From contig NZ_AP023174.1 in NCBI RefSeq assembly GCF_013426895.1, positions 1,302,001-1,366,000 of the forward strand: a DNA stretch of 64,000 nt, in the 5' to 3' direction. The stretch is from Paraburkholderia largidicola. GTDB taxonomy: Bacteria; Pseudomonadota; Gammaproteobacteria; Burkholderiales; Burkholderiaceae. Position numbers and translations under genes: made by a program. The notes beneath the pieces are model-generated. The model did not search any database. It saw only the letters and a program-made list of their open reading frames with translations, and was not told where the DNA came from. Of this stretch, positions 40,865 through 50,214 are shown in pieces; positions within the stretch are counted from its first letter, which is position 1; each line of letters starts with the position of its first letter.

Positions 40865-41248
40865 TTACCAGCCCCAACCCCAGCCCGGCGAATAGCCGTA
40901 GCCGATGCCTGTGCCCCAGCCATGTCCCCATCCGCCGCTGGAGTAGCTGCCGTACACGGAGACGGGCGGCGCCGCGTAGCGTGAATAAGCCTGCGCGGCG
41001 GCGTCGGCGGCCATGGCCTGGTTCTGCTCGGCCATCACCTGCCTGTCGATCGCATCGTAGCGGGCACGTTCTTCCGGTGTGAGCGGTTGTGCCGTCGCGG
41101 CGATGCCCGACTGGTCCGCGGGCAGACGGCTGTAGATCGGCGACGGGCCAGGCGGATCCAGCATGCAGCCCGACAGCGCAGCCGCGCCCGCGACGAGAGC
41201 GAGCGCCGCTATCCGGTGTACGGGTTGGAACAGCGAAGGGGCATTCAT
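40865..41248 (-). CDS. Small putative lipoprotein with Gly/Trp/Tyr-rich tail
   Basis: A 127-residue protein of unknown function. The signal sequence (about 1-26) ends in the lipobox LSGC before MLDPPGPSP. The middle has a short helical region (LTPEERARYDAIDRQVMAEQ). The C-terminus is strikingly aromatic and glycine-rich (GWGHGWGTGIGYGYSPGWGW). GGAGGTCGAC precedes the ATG; a longer frame to 41461 is not supported. Confidence 0.75.
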   Translation of the reverse strand: MNAPSLFQPVHRIAALALVAGAAALSGCMLDPPGPSPIYSRLPADQSGIAATAQPLTPEERARYDAIDRQVMAEQNQAMAADAAAQAYSRYAAPPVSVYGSYSSGGWGHGWGTGIGYGYSPGWGWGW

Positions 41249-41372
41249 GTCGACCTCCATCGGTCGGATACCTAAGCAAATCGATAGCCGGAAAGCGAAA
41301 GGCCGCCAGAATCCGATGATACCGCCACGTCGCTCGCCCGCAGCGGGCGCGAGCGACGCGGATGGTCCGGCT

Positions 41373-42323
41373 CTAGTGCCGCTGCTCGGCAGCGGGCGCC
41401 ACTCCCTGTGAGAGCCCGCTCGCGACAAAAAGTTGCGCGACGTCGACGGGGTCGAATTCATAGCGCTGGTTGCAATATTCGCAGTGAATTTCGACGTGGC
41501 CGCGCTCTTCGATCACGCTGTCCACTTCCTCGCGGCCCAGCATTTTCAGCATGTTGCCCACGCGCGCACGCGAGCACGTGCACTCGAAGCGGGTGCGCGT
41601 CGGCTCGAAGTGCTGGACGTTCTCCTGCCAGAACAGGCGCCGGAACAGCGTGTTCGGGTCTTCCGCCAGCATCTCGTCCTGCGACAGCGTGCTGCCGAGC
41701 GTGCACAGCCGGTCCCACGTGTCGGCGTCGATCTCGCCCGGATGCGGGACGATGCCGCCGTCGCCAGGCAGCTTCTGCAGCAGCATGCCGACCGCGCGCT
41801 CATTGTTGGCGGCAAGCCACATGCGCGTGTCGAGTTGCTCCGAATGATGCATGTAGTGCTCGAGCACCTGCGCCATCGAAGTGAGCGGCCCGTTCTCGTC
41901 CGACAGCGGCACGATGCCCTGATAAGGCTGCTGGCCGGGAACTTTGTTCTTCGGATCGAGCGTGATCACGCAGCGGCCGTGGCCGCCCGGGTTGACGAGA
42001 TCGACGAGCGACAGGTCGTCGGCGATCAGGTGCGCGGCGTCGCCGGAAAACTTGGCCGTCGCGCGCATCGACAGGTCCGAATTGCACTGCACGACGAGCA
42101 TCTTCACGGGGCCGTCGCCGAAGATCTGCATGATCAGCGTGCCGTCGAACTTCAGATTCGCCGACAGCAGCGCGCACGCCGCCATCATCTCGCCGAGCAC
42201 GTTCCGCACGGGCGCCGGATAGCTTCTGCGCGTCAGCACTTCCTGCCACGTGTTGCTCAGCGAAACGATCTCGCCGCGAACGGGCGCCGCGCTGAACATG
42301 AATTTCTGCAACTGGTCACTCAC
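41373..42323 (-). CDS. hslO: Redox-regulated chaperone Hsp33
   Basis: A 316-residue holdase chaperone switched on by oxidation. The N-terminal substrate-binding part (about 1-225) is conserved (YPAPVRNVLGEMMAACALLSANLKFDG). The C-terminal zinc switch has CTCSRARV followed by HCEYCNQRYEF, the CxC and CxxC pairs that form disulfides on activation. The next gene on this strand, the carbonic anhydrase homologue, ends 62 bases upstream. Confidence 0.95.
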   Translation of the reverse strand: MSDQLQKFMFSAAPVRGEIVSLSNTWQEVLTRRSYPAPVRNVLGEMMAACALLSANLKFDGTLIMQIFGDGPVKMLVVQCNSDLSMRATAKFSGDAAHLIADDLSLVDLVNPGGHGRCVITLDPKNKVPGQQPYQGIVPLSDENGPLTSMAQVLEHYMHHSEQLDTRMWLAANNERAVGMLLQKLPGDGGIVPHPGEIDADTWDRLCTLGSTLSQDEMLAEDPNTLFRRLFWQENVQHFEPTRTRFECTCSRARVGNMLKMLGREEVDSVIEERGHVEIHCEYCNQRYEFDPVDVAQLFVASGLSQGVAPAAEQRH

Positions 42324-42385
42324 AACTTTTCCTCGGTCGAACCGCGCGGTGGGAAGGCCGCGCGTGGCGCGCCGTGCGGTCGGCT

Positions 42386-42910
42386 CTAGCCGATGCGCAC
42401 GAGTTGCGCCTTGAAATAATCCCTGCGCTCTACGTAGATGTCCGCAGCGCGCTTCAGGCCTTTGATATCTGCTTCAGTCAGTTCCCGGACAACCTTTGCG
42501 GGCGATCCGAGAATCAGGGAATTGTCAGGAAAAACCTTGCCTTCGGTAACGACGGCGCCTGCGCCAACCAGACAGTTGCGGCCAATGACCGCTCCATTCA
42601 AGACCACGGCCTGAATGCCGATCAGCGCGCCTTCCTTGACCGTGCAGCCATGCAGCATCGCCTGGTGGCCGACTGTCACGCCCGCTTCGAGCGTCAGCGG
42701 GAAGCCCGGGTCGGCGTGCAGTACGGCGCCTTCCTGTATGTTAGTGCCCTTGCCGACGGTGATCGGCTCGTTGTCGCCGCGAATGGACGCGCCGAACCAG
42801 ATGCTCGCGTTTTCTTCGACGGTCACCTTGCCGATGATGGTCGCCGTGTCCGCGACGAACACGCTTTCGTGGATGGTCGGGGCGGCGTCGCCAAGCTTGT
42901 AGATTGCCAC
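42386..42910 (-). CDS. Gamma-carbonic anhydrase family protein
   Basis: A 174-residue left-handed beta-helix hexapeptide-repeat protein of the YrdA/PaaY/gamma-CA group. Repeats such as IGKVTVEENASIWFGASIRGD, and His-containing turns HADPG and VGHQAMLHGC, supply the trimer-interface metal ligands. The start is GTG at 42910 with GAGGAG five bases before it. The product may be a real carbonic anhydrase or a thioesterase-like protein; the family has both. The frame is open far upstream, but that part is opposite the DUF455 gene. Confidence 0.88.
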   Translation of the reverse strand: MAIYKLGDAAPTIHESVFVADTATIIGKVTVEENASIWFGASIRGDNEPITVGKGTNIQEGAVLHADPGFPLTLEAGVTVGHQAMLHGCTVKEGALIGIQAVVLNGAVIGRNCLVGAGAVVTEGKVFPDNSLILGSPAKVVRELTEADIKGLKRAADIYVERRDYFKAQLVRIG

Positions 42911-43138
42911 AGTGTCTCCTCTGGTCTCATGCAAGACGGTTGCTGTCGTCGGGATGGCGGCCGTGCCGCCGCCGGGCTGGCGACGAGGCGCCTTGCGCGA
43001 AATGGCGGCATCCCGCGCGGCATGGTCGAATCGCGTATTGTAAACGGTTGTGCCATGGGCCCGTGCGAAGCATGCGCGCGGGCCACGCTGTGCCAGAATC
43101 GCTGGTTTTTGTCCTTTTTCGCTGGTTCCCGTTTCGCG

Positions 43139-43993
43139 ATGCATGCTCCCGAGTCGATTCGTCCCCATCTCATGATTTGCGCCCGTTCCGAAGCACTTGC
43201 TGTGCTGGCCGAGCGTGTTCCCGCCACCAAGGCCGTTGCGGCGCAAGCGCTTTATGCACGCGTGCAGGCGGGTGAGGTGCTCGTGTCGCCGGGCCGGAAG
43301 CTGGATGAGCCCGCGGATCTGCCGGGGCGCCCCGAGCGGCCCGAATTGGTCGAGCCGCGCAAACTGGGGCGACGCAGCATGCAGTCGCCGGAAGGGCGTG
43401 CGGTGTTGCTGCACGCGCTCGCGCACATCGAGTTCAACGCAATCAATCTCGCGCTCGACGCCGTATGGCGTTTCTGCGGTATGCCCGAAGCGTTTTACGT
43501 CGACTGGCTGAAGGTCGCGGCGGAAGAGGCACATCACTTTTCGCTGCTGTCGGCGCGGCTGGCGGAATTCGGTCATGCATACGGCGACTTTCCGGCGCAC
43601 GACGGCCTGTGGGACATGTGCGAGCGCACGCGCGGCGACGTGCTCGCACGCATGGCGCTGGTACCGCGCACGCTCGAGGCGCGCGGGCTCGATGCGTCCC
43701 CGCCGATCCGCGCGCGCCTGCAACAGGCGGGCGACCACGCGTCGGCGGCGATTCTGGACGTCATCCTGCGCGACGAAATCGGACATGTGCTGATCGGCAA
43801 CCGCTGGTTCCGGCATCTGTGCGACCAGGCGAGCATCGACGCGCATCGAACTTACTTGCGTCTCTCCGACGAATACCACGCGCCGAAGCTGCGCGGACCG
43901 TTCAACTTCGAAGCGCGCCGCGACGCCGGTTTCGAGGAAGAGGAGCTCGCCGCGCTCGCGGGTCTCGACGCGCAACAGCGCCCGGCCGGCTAA
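43139..43993 (+). CDS. DUF455 ferritin-like protein
   Basis: A 284-residue helical protein. Candidate di-metal ligands are in LAHIEFNAINLALD, AAEEAHHFSLL and RDEIGHVLIG, the E/ExxH pattern of ferritin-like folds related to MiaE. Function is not established in the family. The start MHAPESIRPH is chosen; the frame is open further upstream but runs opposite the carbonic anhydrase gene. The intergenic part (42911-43138) presumably holds divergent promoters. Confidence 0.82.
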   Translation: MHAPESIRPHLMICARSEALAVLAERVPATKAVAAQALYARVQAGEVLVSPGRKLDEPADLPGRPERPELVEPRKLGRRSMQSPEGRAVLLHALAHIEFNAINLALDAVWRFCGMPEAFYVDWLKVAAEEAHHFSLLSARLAEFGHAYGDFPAHDGLWDMCERTRGDVLARMALVPRTLEARGLDASPPIRARLQQAGDHASAAILDVILRDEIGHVLIGNRWFRHLCDQASIDAHRTYLRLSDEYHAPKLRGPFNFEARRDAGFEEEELAALAGLDAQQRPAG

Positions 43994-44036
43994 GCCTGTT
44001 CCAGCCCGGCACCAAGCGGCGATGCGGCGATCTCGA

Positions 44037-44042
44037 TATAAT
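44037..44042 (+). promoter_or_regulatory. -10 box before the hydrolase gene
   Basis: Consensus TATAAT 31 bases before the ATG at 44074; no clear -35 partner. Confidence 0.4.
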
Positions 44043-44073
44043 CGAACGACCATTCTTTTCTACCGCTCGCACC

Positions 44074-44970
44074 ATGAACCGTCCGCTCAGGCCTTCCGTT
44101 TCCGAATTCGTGACCGTGCGCGGCGTACGCCTGCACGTGCGCCGCTGGGGCAATTCCGATGCGCCAACGCTCTTCATGCTGCATGGCTGGATGGACGTCG
44201 CCGCGTCGTTCCAGTTCGTCGTTGACGCGCTCGCGAGCGACTGGCAGGTGATCGCGCCCGACGCGCGTGGTTTCGGTCTGTCGGACTGGCCCGTCGCGCA
44301 TCAGAATGGCGGCCATTACTGGTTCCACGAATATCTGGCCGACCTCGACGCGCTGCTCGATCACTACGCGCCGACGGGCGAAGTGAACCTCGTCGGACAC
44401 AGCATGGGGGCGAACGTCGTGTGCCTGTACGCCGGCGCGCGACCGGAGCGGGTGCGCCGCGTGGTCGATCTGGAGGGTTTCGGGCTTCCGCCGTCGAGGC
44501 CCGCGCAGTTGCCGCGTCGGATTGCGTCGTGGCTCGACGAACTGCGCGAGCCGCCGACGCTGCGCCGTTACGCAACGCTCGACGACGTCGCCGCGCGTCT
44601 CATCAAGACCAATGAACGGCTGGACCCGCAGCGCGCGCGCTTTCTCGCGCAGCACTGGTCGAAGCCGGACGGCGAGGGCGGCTTCATGCTGCTCGCCGAT
44701 CCCGCGCACAAGATTCGCGGACCGCTGCTGTACCGGCTCGACGAAGTGATGGCCGTCTGGGCGAACGCGCGCGCCAAGGTGCTGCACGTCGAAGCCGCCG
44801 CATCGCCGACCCTCGCGGCGCTCGCGGGCAATATTCCGCTGGACGAATTCAAGGCGCGCTTTCAGGCTTTTCCCGACTGGCGCGAAGCCATCATCGACGA
44901 TGCCGGCCATATGGTTCACCACGATCAGCCGGAGCAGGTCGCGGCGCTGATCGAAGCGTTTTGCGCCTAG
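44074..44970 (+). CDS. Alpha/beta hydrolase
   Basis: A 298-residue alpha/beta-hydrolase-fold enzyme: oxyanion-hole segment LHGWMDVAAS, nucleophile elbow GHSMGAN, acid and His near AIIDDAGHMVHHDQPEQ. It resembles esterases and epoxide-hydrolase-like proteins; the substrate is unknown. The long in-frame open stretch to 43465 overlaps the DUF455 gene and is not coding in this frame. Confidence 0.85.
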   Translation: MNRPLRPSVSEFVTVRGVRLHVRRWGNSDAPTLFMLHGWMDVAASFQFVVDALASDWQVIAPDARGFGLSDWPVAHQNGGHYWFHEYLADLDALLDHYAPTGEVNLVGHSMGANVVCLYAGARPERVRRVVDLEGFGLPPSRPAQLPRRIASWLDELREPPTLRRYATLDDVAARLIKTNERLDPQRARFLAQHWSKPDGEGGFMLLADPAHKIRGPLLYRLDEVMAVWANARAKVLHVEAAASPTLAALAGNIPLDEFKARFQAFPDWREAIIDDAGHMVHHDQPEQVAALIEAFCA

Positions 44971-45054
44971 TGCGCGTTCTGAATTTGTCTCGACGAATCC
45001 TCTGCGTGTGCTTACTGCGTTGCAGTAAAATGGGCTGACCACGCTATCCCGATA

Positions 45055-45888
45055 ATGATGAACGCCGATCTGCATTGCCATTCCACCGTTTCCGACGGCG
45101 CTTTCGCGCCCGCCGATGTCGCGCGCCGCGCGCATGCCGGCGGCGTGACGCTGTGGGCGCTCACCGATCACGACGAAATCGGCGGTCAGGTCGAAGCGCG
45201 CGAGACGGCTGAAGCACTCGGCATGCGGTATTTGAGCGGCGTCGAAATCTCGGTGACATGGGCGTCGCGCACGATTCACGTGGTGGGCCTGCATGTCGAT
45301 CCGGCCTGCAAGGATCTCGTCGAAGGGCTCGAACGCACGCGCAATGGCCGCGCCGCGCGGGCGGAGGCGATCGGCGAGCAGCTGGCCACGCTCGGCATTC
45401 CCGACGCGTACGAAGGCGCACTGAAGTTCGTATCGAATCCCGACATGATTTCGCGCACGCACTTCGCGCGATTCATGGTCGAGGCCGGCTACGCGGAAAA
45501 CACGCAGGACGTGTTCAACCGCTTTCTCGGCGACGGCAAGCCGGGTTACGTGGCGCATCGCTGGTCGAAGCTCGCCGACGCCGTCAAATGGATTCGGGCG
45601 TCGGGCGGCGAAGCGGTGATCGCGCATCCGGGCCGCTATGCCTACACGCAGACCGAGTTCGACGCGCTGTTTGCCGAATTCATCGATCTCGGCGGCAAGG
45701 CAATCGAAGTCGTGACGGGCAGCCACACGCCCGACCAGTATCGCGAGTATGCGGATGTCGCGCGGCGCTTCGGCTTCGAGGCATCGCGCGGGTCCGACTT
45801 TCATGCGGCGGGCGAAGGCCGCGTCGAGCTCGGCAGTCTGCCGCCGCTGCCGTCCGATCTGAAGCCAGTCTGGGAACGTTGGCTGTAA
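45055..45888 (+). CDS. PHP-domain phosphoesterase (RNase AM/YciV type)
   Basis: A 277-residue PHP phosphoesterase. Metal-binding motifs are DLHCHSTVSDG, ALTDHDEIGG, the later SRTHFARF, VIAHPGRY and a late GSDFHAAGE. E. coli YciV (Rnm) hydrolyses 3',5'-bisphosphonucleotides and trims RNA 5' ends. The neighbouring YciO-like gene 85 bases downstream is the same pairing as yciV-yciO in E. coli. Confidence 0.9.
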   Translation: MMNADLHCHSTVSDGAFAPADVARRAHAGGVTLWALTDHDEIGGQVEARETAEALGMRYLSGVEISVTWASRTIHVVGLHVDPACKDLVEGLERTRNGRAARAEAIGEQLATLGIPDAYEGALKFVSNPDMISRTHFARFMVEAGYAENTQDVFNRFLGDGKPGYVAHRWSKLADAVKWIRASGGEAVIAHPGRYAYTQTEFDALFAEFIDLGGKAIEVVTGSHTPDQYREYADVARRFGFEASRGSDFHAAGEGRVELGSLPPLPSDLKPVWERWL

Positions 45889-45973
45889 GCTCTGGTTTCG
45901 CGTGCTGCGCGGGCACACGCGCGGCATGTGCCGTTGCTTGCTGCCTGCCGTTTCCGACCTTCTGACCGACATC

Positions 45974-46609
45974 ATGTCCCAATATTTTCGGCTTCACCCG
46001 GACAATCCGCAGCCGCGGCTGATCAAGCAGGCGGCGCAGATCATCGAAGGCGGCGGCGTGGTCGCGCTGCCGACGGATTCCAGCTATGCGCTCGCCTGCC
46101 AGCTCGACAACAAGAACGCCGTCGACCGCGTGCGGCGCATCCGCGGCCTCGACGAGCGGCAACTGCTGTCGCTGCTCGTGCGCGATCTGTCCGAACTCGC
46201 GAACTTCGCGCTCGTCGACAACCGCCAATACCGTCTGATCAAATCCGTGACGCCGGGTCCCTACGTGTTCGTGTTGCAGGCAACCAAGGAAGTGCCGCGG
46301 CGTCTGTCGCATCCGTCGCGCAAGACGATCGGCCTGCGCGTGCCCGACCACGCGATCACGCTCGCGATCCTCGAAGAACTCGGCCAGCCGCTGCTCGGCT
46401 CGACGCTGATCCTGCCGGGCGAGACGCAGCCGCTGAACGATCCGGAAGAAATCCGCGAGAAGCTGGAAAAACAGCTCGATCTGGTGATCGACGGTGGCGC
46501 GTGTCCGTGCGAGCCGTCGACGGTGATCGACCTGACGGGCGAGGAGCCCGTACTCGTGCGGCCGGGGCGCGGCTCGCTCGCGCCGTTCGGTCTCGAAGAG
46601 ACGGCATAA
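45974..46609 (+). CDS. YrdC/Sua5-family protein, YciO type
   Basis: A 211-residue protein of the threonylcarbamoyl-AMP synthase fold, which makes a precursor of the tRNA t6A modification in TsaC/Sua5. Conserved elements are GGVVALPTDSSYALAC, the basic KSVTPGPYVFVL and SHPSRKTIGLRVPDH. It lines up best with YciO, whose role is less clear than TsaC. ATG 45974 is used; the upstream extension has no support. Confidence 0.88.
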   Translation: MSQYFRLHPDNPQPRLIKQAAQIIEGGGVVALPTDSSYALACQLDNKNAVDRVRRIRGLDERQLLSLLVRDLSELANFALVDNRQYRLIKSVTPGPYVFVLQATKEVPRRLSHPSRKTIGLRVPDHAITLAILEELGQPLLGSTLILPGETQPLNDPEEIREKLEKQLDLVIDGGACPCEPSTVIDLTGEEPVLVRPGRGSLAPFGLEETA

Positions 46610-46653
46610 AAATCACGTGAGCGAAAGCCGACAGAGCCGCAAGGCGCCGTTGT

Positions 46654-46659
46654 TACAAT
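46654..46659 (+). promoter_or_regulatory. Extended -10 element close to the M50 gene
   Basis: TGTTACAAT, an extended -10 form, ends only eight bases before the ATG. If used, the transcript would be nearly leaderless. Confidence 0.35.
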
Positions 46660-46667
46660 AGAGCGAT

Positions 46668-47330
46668 ATGGATTCCTCCCTGATACAGACCATCGTCGTC
46701 TACGCACTGCCGGTGATCTTCGCGATCACGCTGCACGAGGCGGCGCACGGTTACGTCGCTCGCATGCTCGGCGACAACACCGCGTACGTGCTCGGCCGCG
46801 TGTCGTTCAATCCGATGCGGCACATCGACCCGATAGGCACGATCGTGATTCCGCTCGTGCTGTACTTCGCCACGAGCGGCGCATTCATGTTCGGCTACGC
46901 CAAGCCCGTGCCCGTGGCATTCGGCAACCTGCGCAATCCGCGCTGGGGCTCGATGTGGGTCGCGCTCGCGGGCCCGCTGTGCAACTTCGCGCAGGCGCTC
47001 GTCTGGGGCATATTTGGCGTCGCGCTCGCGGCGATGAATGTCGACGAGCCGTTCTTCACGCGCATGGCAGGTGCCGGCGTCGGCGTGAACCTCGTGCTCG
47101 GCGTGCTCAACCTCTTCCCGTTGCCGCCGCTCGACGGCGGTCGCGTGCTGACGGCGCTGTTGCCCGTGCGCCCGGCGATGGCGCTGGCGCGCATCGAGCC
47201 TTACGGATTCTTTATCGTGATGGCGCTCGTGATGACGGGCACGTTGACGCGCTTCTGGCTGCGTCCGCTCGTGAATATCGGCTATGAGGCCGTGACGGTT
47301 ATCCTGACACCTCTCGTTTCGCTTCTATAA
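46668..47330 (+). CDS. Site-2 protease family (M50) membrane protein
   Basis: A 220-residue membrane protein with the zinc motif HEAAH (His23-His27) in the first helix and the second conserved motif NLFPLPPLDGGRV near 145, whose Asp is the third ligand. Five or six membrane segments and no PDZ domain place it with the minimal group of rhomboid-like M50 proteases rather than RseP. Substrate unknown. It ends ten bases before trpS. Confidence 0.9.
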   Translation: MDSSLIQTIVVYALPVIFAITLHEAAHGYVARMLGDNTAYVLGRVSFNPMRHIDPIGTIVIPLVLYFATSGAFMFGYAKPVPVAFGNLRNPRWGSMWVALAGPLCNFAQALVWGIFGVALAAMNVDEPFFTRMAGAGVGVNLVLGVLNLFPLPPLDGGRVLTALLPVRPAMALARIEPYGFFIVMALVMTGTLTRFWLRPLVNIGYEAVTVILTPLVSLL

Positions 47331-47339
47331 ATCAAAACC

Positions 47340-48542
47340 ATGTACCCCGACCGTATCTTCTCCGGCATGCGGCCTACCGGCTCGCTGCACCTCGGCCACT
47401 ATCACGGCGTGCTGAAAAACTGGGTGCGTCTGCAATCCGAGTACCCGTGTTTTTTCTGCGTGGTCGACTGGCATGCGCTCACGACGCACTATGAAACGCC
47501 GGAAGTCATCGAGAAGAACGTCTGGGATGTGCTGATCGACTGGCTCGCTTCGGGCATCGATCCGGCGCAGGCGACGCTGTTCATCCAGAGCCGCGTGCCC
47601 GAGCACGCCGAACTCTCGCTGCTGCTCGGCATGAGCACGCCGCTGAGCTGGCTCGAACGCGTGCCGACCTACAAGGAACAGATCGAGAAGCTGCGTGACA
47701 AGGATCTCGGCACGTACGGCTTCCTCGGTTATCCCGTGCTGATGGCGGCCGACATCCTGCTGTACCGCGCTTCGCTCGTGCCGGTTGGCGAAGATCAGGT
47801 GCCGCACGTCGAAATGGCGCGCGAAATGGCGCGGCGCTTCAACTACATGTACGGACGCGAACCCGGCTTCGAAGAGAAGGCGAACGAAGCCGCGAAGAAG
47901 CTCGGCGGCAAGCGCGCGAAGCTGTATCACGAACTGCGCATCGCGTATCAGCAGGAAGGCCACGAAGAAGCGCTCGAAAAGGCGCGCGCGATGCTGTCGG
48001 AGTCGCAAAGCCTGTCGATGAGCGATCGCGAGCGCCTGTTCGGCTACCTCGAAGGTTCGCGCAAGATCATCCTGCCCGAGCCGCAGGTGCTGCTGACGGA
48101 AGCGTCGCGGATGCCCGGTCTGGACGGCCAGAAGATGTCGAAGTCGTACGGCAACACGATCGGCCTGCGCGAAGACGCCGAAACGATCACGAAGAAAGTC
48201 CGCACCATGCCGACCGACCCGGCGCGCGTGCGCCGCACCGATCCGGGCGATCCGGACAAGTGCCCGGTATGGCAGCTGCATCAGGTCTACACCGACGCCG
48301 ACACGCATGAATGGGTGCAGAAGGGTTGCCGTTCGGCGGGCATCGGGTGCCTGGAGTGCAAGCAGCCGGTGATCGAAGGCATTCTGCGCGAGCAGCAGCC
48401 GATGCTCGAACGCGCGCAGAAGTACATGGACGATCCGTCGCTGCTGCGCGCGATCGTCGCCGACGGCTGCGACAAGGCGCGCCGTTTCGCGTCGGAAACG
48501 ATGCGCGACGTCCGCGAAGCGATGGGCCTGTCGTACACCTGA
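47340..48542 (+). CDS. trpS: Tryptophan--tRNA ligase
   Basis: A 400-residue class I synthetase that charges tRNA-Trp. HIGH-type motif SLHLGHYHGVL is near residue 17-27 and KMSKS is in LDGQKMSKSYG. It is longer than the 334-residue E. coli enzyme, with a C-terminal extension and cysteines in RSAGIGCLECKQP. Its stop overlaps the next gene by one base (TGATG). Confidence 0.95.
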   Translation: MYPDRIFSGMRPTGSLHLGHYHGVLKNWVRLQSEYPCFFCVVDWHALTTHYETPEVIEKNVWDVLIDWLASGIDPAQATLFIQSRVPEHAELSLLLGMSTPLSWLERVPTYKEQIEKLRDKDLGTYGFLGYPVLMAADILLYRASLVPVGEDQVPHVEMAREMARRFNYMYGREPGFEEKANEAAKKLGGKRAKLYHELRIAYQQEGHEEALEKARAMLSESQSLSMSDRERLFGYLEGSRKIILPEPQVLLTEASRMPGLDGQKMSKSYGNTIGLREDAETITKKVRTMPTDPARVRRTDPGDPDKCPVWQLHQVYTDADTHEWVQKGCRSAGIGCLECKQPVIEGILREQQPMLERAQKYMDDPSLLRAIVADGCDKARRFASETMRDVREAMGLSYT

Positions 48543-49159
48543 TGACGGACGGCCAGAACCCGGGTGTGTCGAGCGCCAGTCATGCGGCGCTCGGCGAGCC
48601 GTCACGCTGGGTGAAGCGCTGGGCGCACCTCGTCGAAGCGGGTGGTGCGGTGCTCGACGTGGCATCAGGAGGAGGGCGGCACGCGCGGTTTTTCGCATCG
48701 CGCGGCTATCCCGTGACAGCGATCGACCGCGATGCCGCCGCTCTGGAGTCGATGAGCGGCGTGGACGGCATCGCCACCATCGCTGCCGATATCGAAAACG
48801 GTCCGTGGCCGCTGCCGGCGGATGCGCAATTCGCGGCCGTCGTCGTCACGAACTATCTGCACCGTCCGCTCTTTCCCCAATTGCTGGGCGCGCTCGCGCC
48901 GGGCGGCGTGCTGATCTACGAAACCTTCGCGCAGGGCAACGAAACGGTCGGCAAGCCTTCGAACCCCGCTTTTCTGCTCGCGCCCGGCGAGCTGATTGAC
49001 GCAGTGCGCGGGCTGTTACGTGTCGTTGCATTTCAGGACGGTTTCCTCGCGGAGCCGCGTCCCGCCTACGTGCAGCGCATTTGCGCCGTGCGCGCGCCGG
49101 ATGGGTCGGTCGAAACGAAAGATACGGGTGTTCCCCCGCGTTACGATCTGACCGGTTAA
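48542..49159 (+). CDS. Class I SAM-dependent methyltransferase
   Basis: A 205-residue protein with SAM-binding motif I VLDVASGGGRHARFFASRG (near 40-58), an acidic loop (VTAIDRD) and motif IV region VVVTNYLHRPLFPQL. Resembles TehB-like methyltransferases; substrate unknown. The ATG overlaps the trpS stop, so it is translationally coupled. Confidence 0.88.
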   Translation: MTDGQNPGVSSASHAALGEPSRWVKRWAHLVEAGGAVLDVASGGGRHARFFASRGYPVTAIDRDAAALESMSGVDGIATIAADIENGPWPLPADAQFAAVVVTNYLHRPLFPQLLGALAPGGVLIYETFAQGNETVGKPSNPAFLLAPGELIDAVRGLLRVVAFQDGFLAEPRPAYVQRICAVRAPDGSVETKDTGVPPRYDLTG

Positions 49160-49201
49160 TCCGCTACAATCGCAGTTTATCGAACAAATTCATGGCGTTT
49201 C

Positions 49202-50110
49202 ATGGCTAACGGCACTCAGCAAGACGGCGTCGCGATTCGCGGCAGCATTCCCGCCATCATCACTCCGATGCTCGAAGACGGCAGTCTCGATTTGCCGGCC
49301 TTCCGCAAACTGGTCGACTGGCACATCGAAGAGGGTACGAACGGTCTCGTCGTGGTCGGCACGAGCGGCGAATCGGCGACGCTGTCGGTCGAGGAGCACG
49401 TGCTGATGGTCAGGACGGCCGTCGAGCAGGCAGCCGGCCGTATCCCCGTGATCGCGGGTGCGGGCGCCAATTCGACGACGGAAGCCATCGAGCTGACCGA
49501 GCAGGCGAAGAAAGTGGGTGCCGATGCCACGCTTCAGGTCGTGCCTTACTACAACAAGCCGACGCAGGAAGGCATCTACCGCCACTTCTCGAAAATCGCC
49601 GAAACCGTCGATCTTCCCGTGATCCTGTACAACGTGCCGGGCCGCACGGTCGCGGATATGTCGAACGAGACCATTCTGCGTCTTGCGAACGTGCCGGGCA
49701 TCATCGGCGTGAAGGAAGCGACGGGCAACATCGACCGCGCCGCGCATCTGATCAAGTCGGCGCCGGCGCACTTCGGCATCTACAGCGGCGATGATCCGAC
49801 TGCGATCGCGCTGATGCTGCTGGGCGGCCACGGCAATATCTCGGTGACGGCGAACATCGCGCCGCGCCTGATGAGCGACCTGTGCAAAGCTGCGCTCGCA
49901 GCCGACGCGAAGACGGCGCGTGAAATCCATCTGAAACTTCTCTCGCTGCACAAGAACCTCTTCATCGAATCGAATCCGATTCCCGCCAAGTGGGCGTTGC
50001 AGCAACTGGGCCGCGTCAAGGGCGGCATCCGTCTGCCTCTTACGCCGCTCGACGCGCGCTACCACGACGTGGTTCGCGCCGCGCTGCGCGAGGCTGGGCT
50101 GCTCGGCTGA
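49202..50110 (+). CDS. dapA: 4-hydroxy-tetrahydrodipicolinate synthase
   Basis: A 302-residue class I aldolase that condenses pyruvate with aspartate semialdehyde for lysine and meso-diaminopimelate. The Schiff-base lysine is in GVKEATGNI (Lys171), the catalytic Tyr in LYNVPGRT, and GTSGESATL binds substrate. It lies 42 bases after the methyltransferase; a TACAAT at 49165-49170 may supply a promoter. The dapA-bamC order matches dapA-nlpB of E. coli. Confidence 0.97.
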   Translation: MANGTQQDGVAIRGSIPAIITPMLEDGSLDLPAFRKLVDWHIEEGTNGLVVVGTSGESATLSVEEHVLMVRTAVEQAAGRIPVIAGAGANSTTEAIELTEQAKKVGADATLQVVPYYNKPTQEGIYRHFSKIAETVDLPVILYNVPGRTVADMSNETILRLANVPGIIGVKEATGNIDRAAHLIKSAPAHFGIYSGDDPTAIALMLLGGHGNISVTANIAPRLMSDLCKAALAADAKTAREIHLKLLSLHKNLFIESNPIPAKWALQQLGRVKGGIRLPLTPLDARYHDVVRAALREAGLLG

Positions 50111-50214
50111 GCGTCTGATATTTCAGGCGCCTCCCGGCATTTTTTCAACTGACGTCGATATCGCCCACGGTCCGCACCGATCCAGGCAGCGCGTTTAGCT
50201 TCACGAAGGACCCC

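Noticed and set aside
42374..43138. N-terminal extension of the DUF455 frame
   Set aside because: Lies opposite the gamma-carbonic anhydrase gene and its promoter region; the conserved protein starts near 43139.
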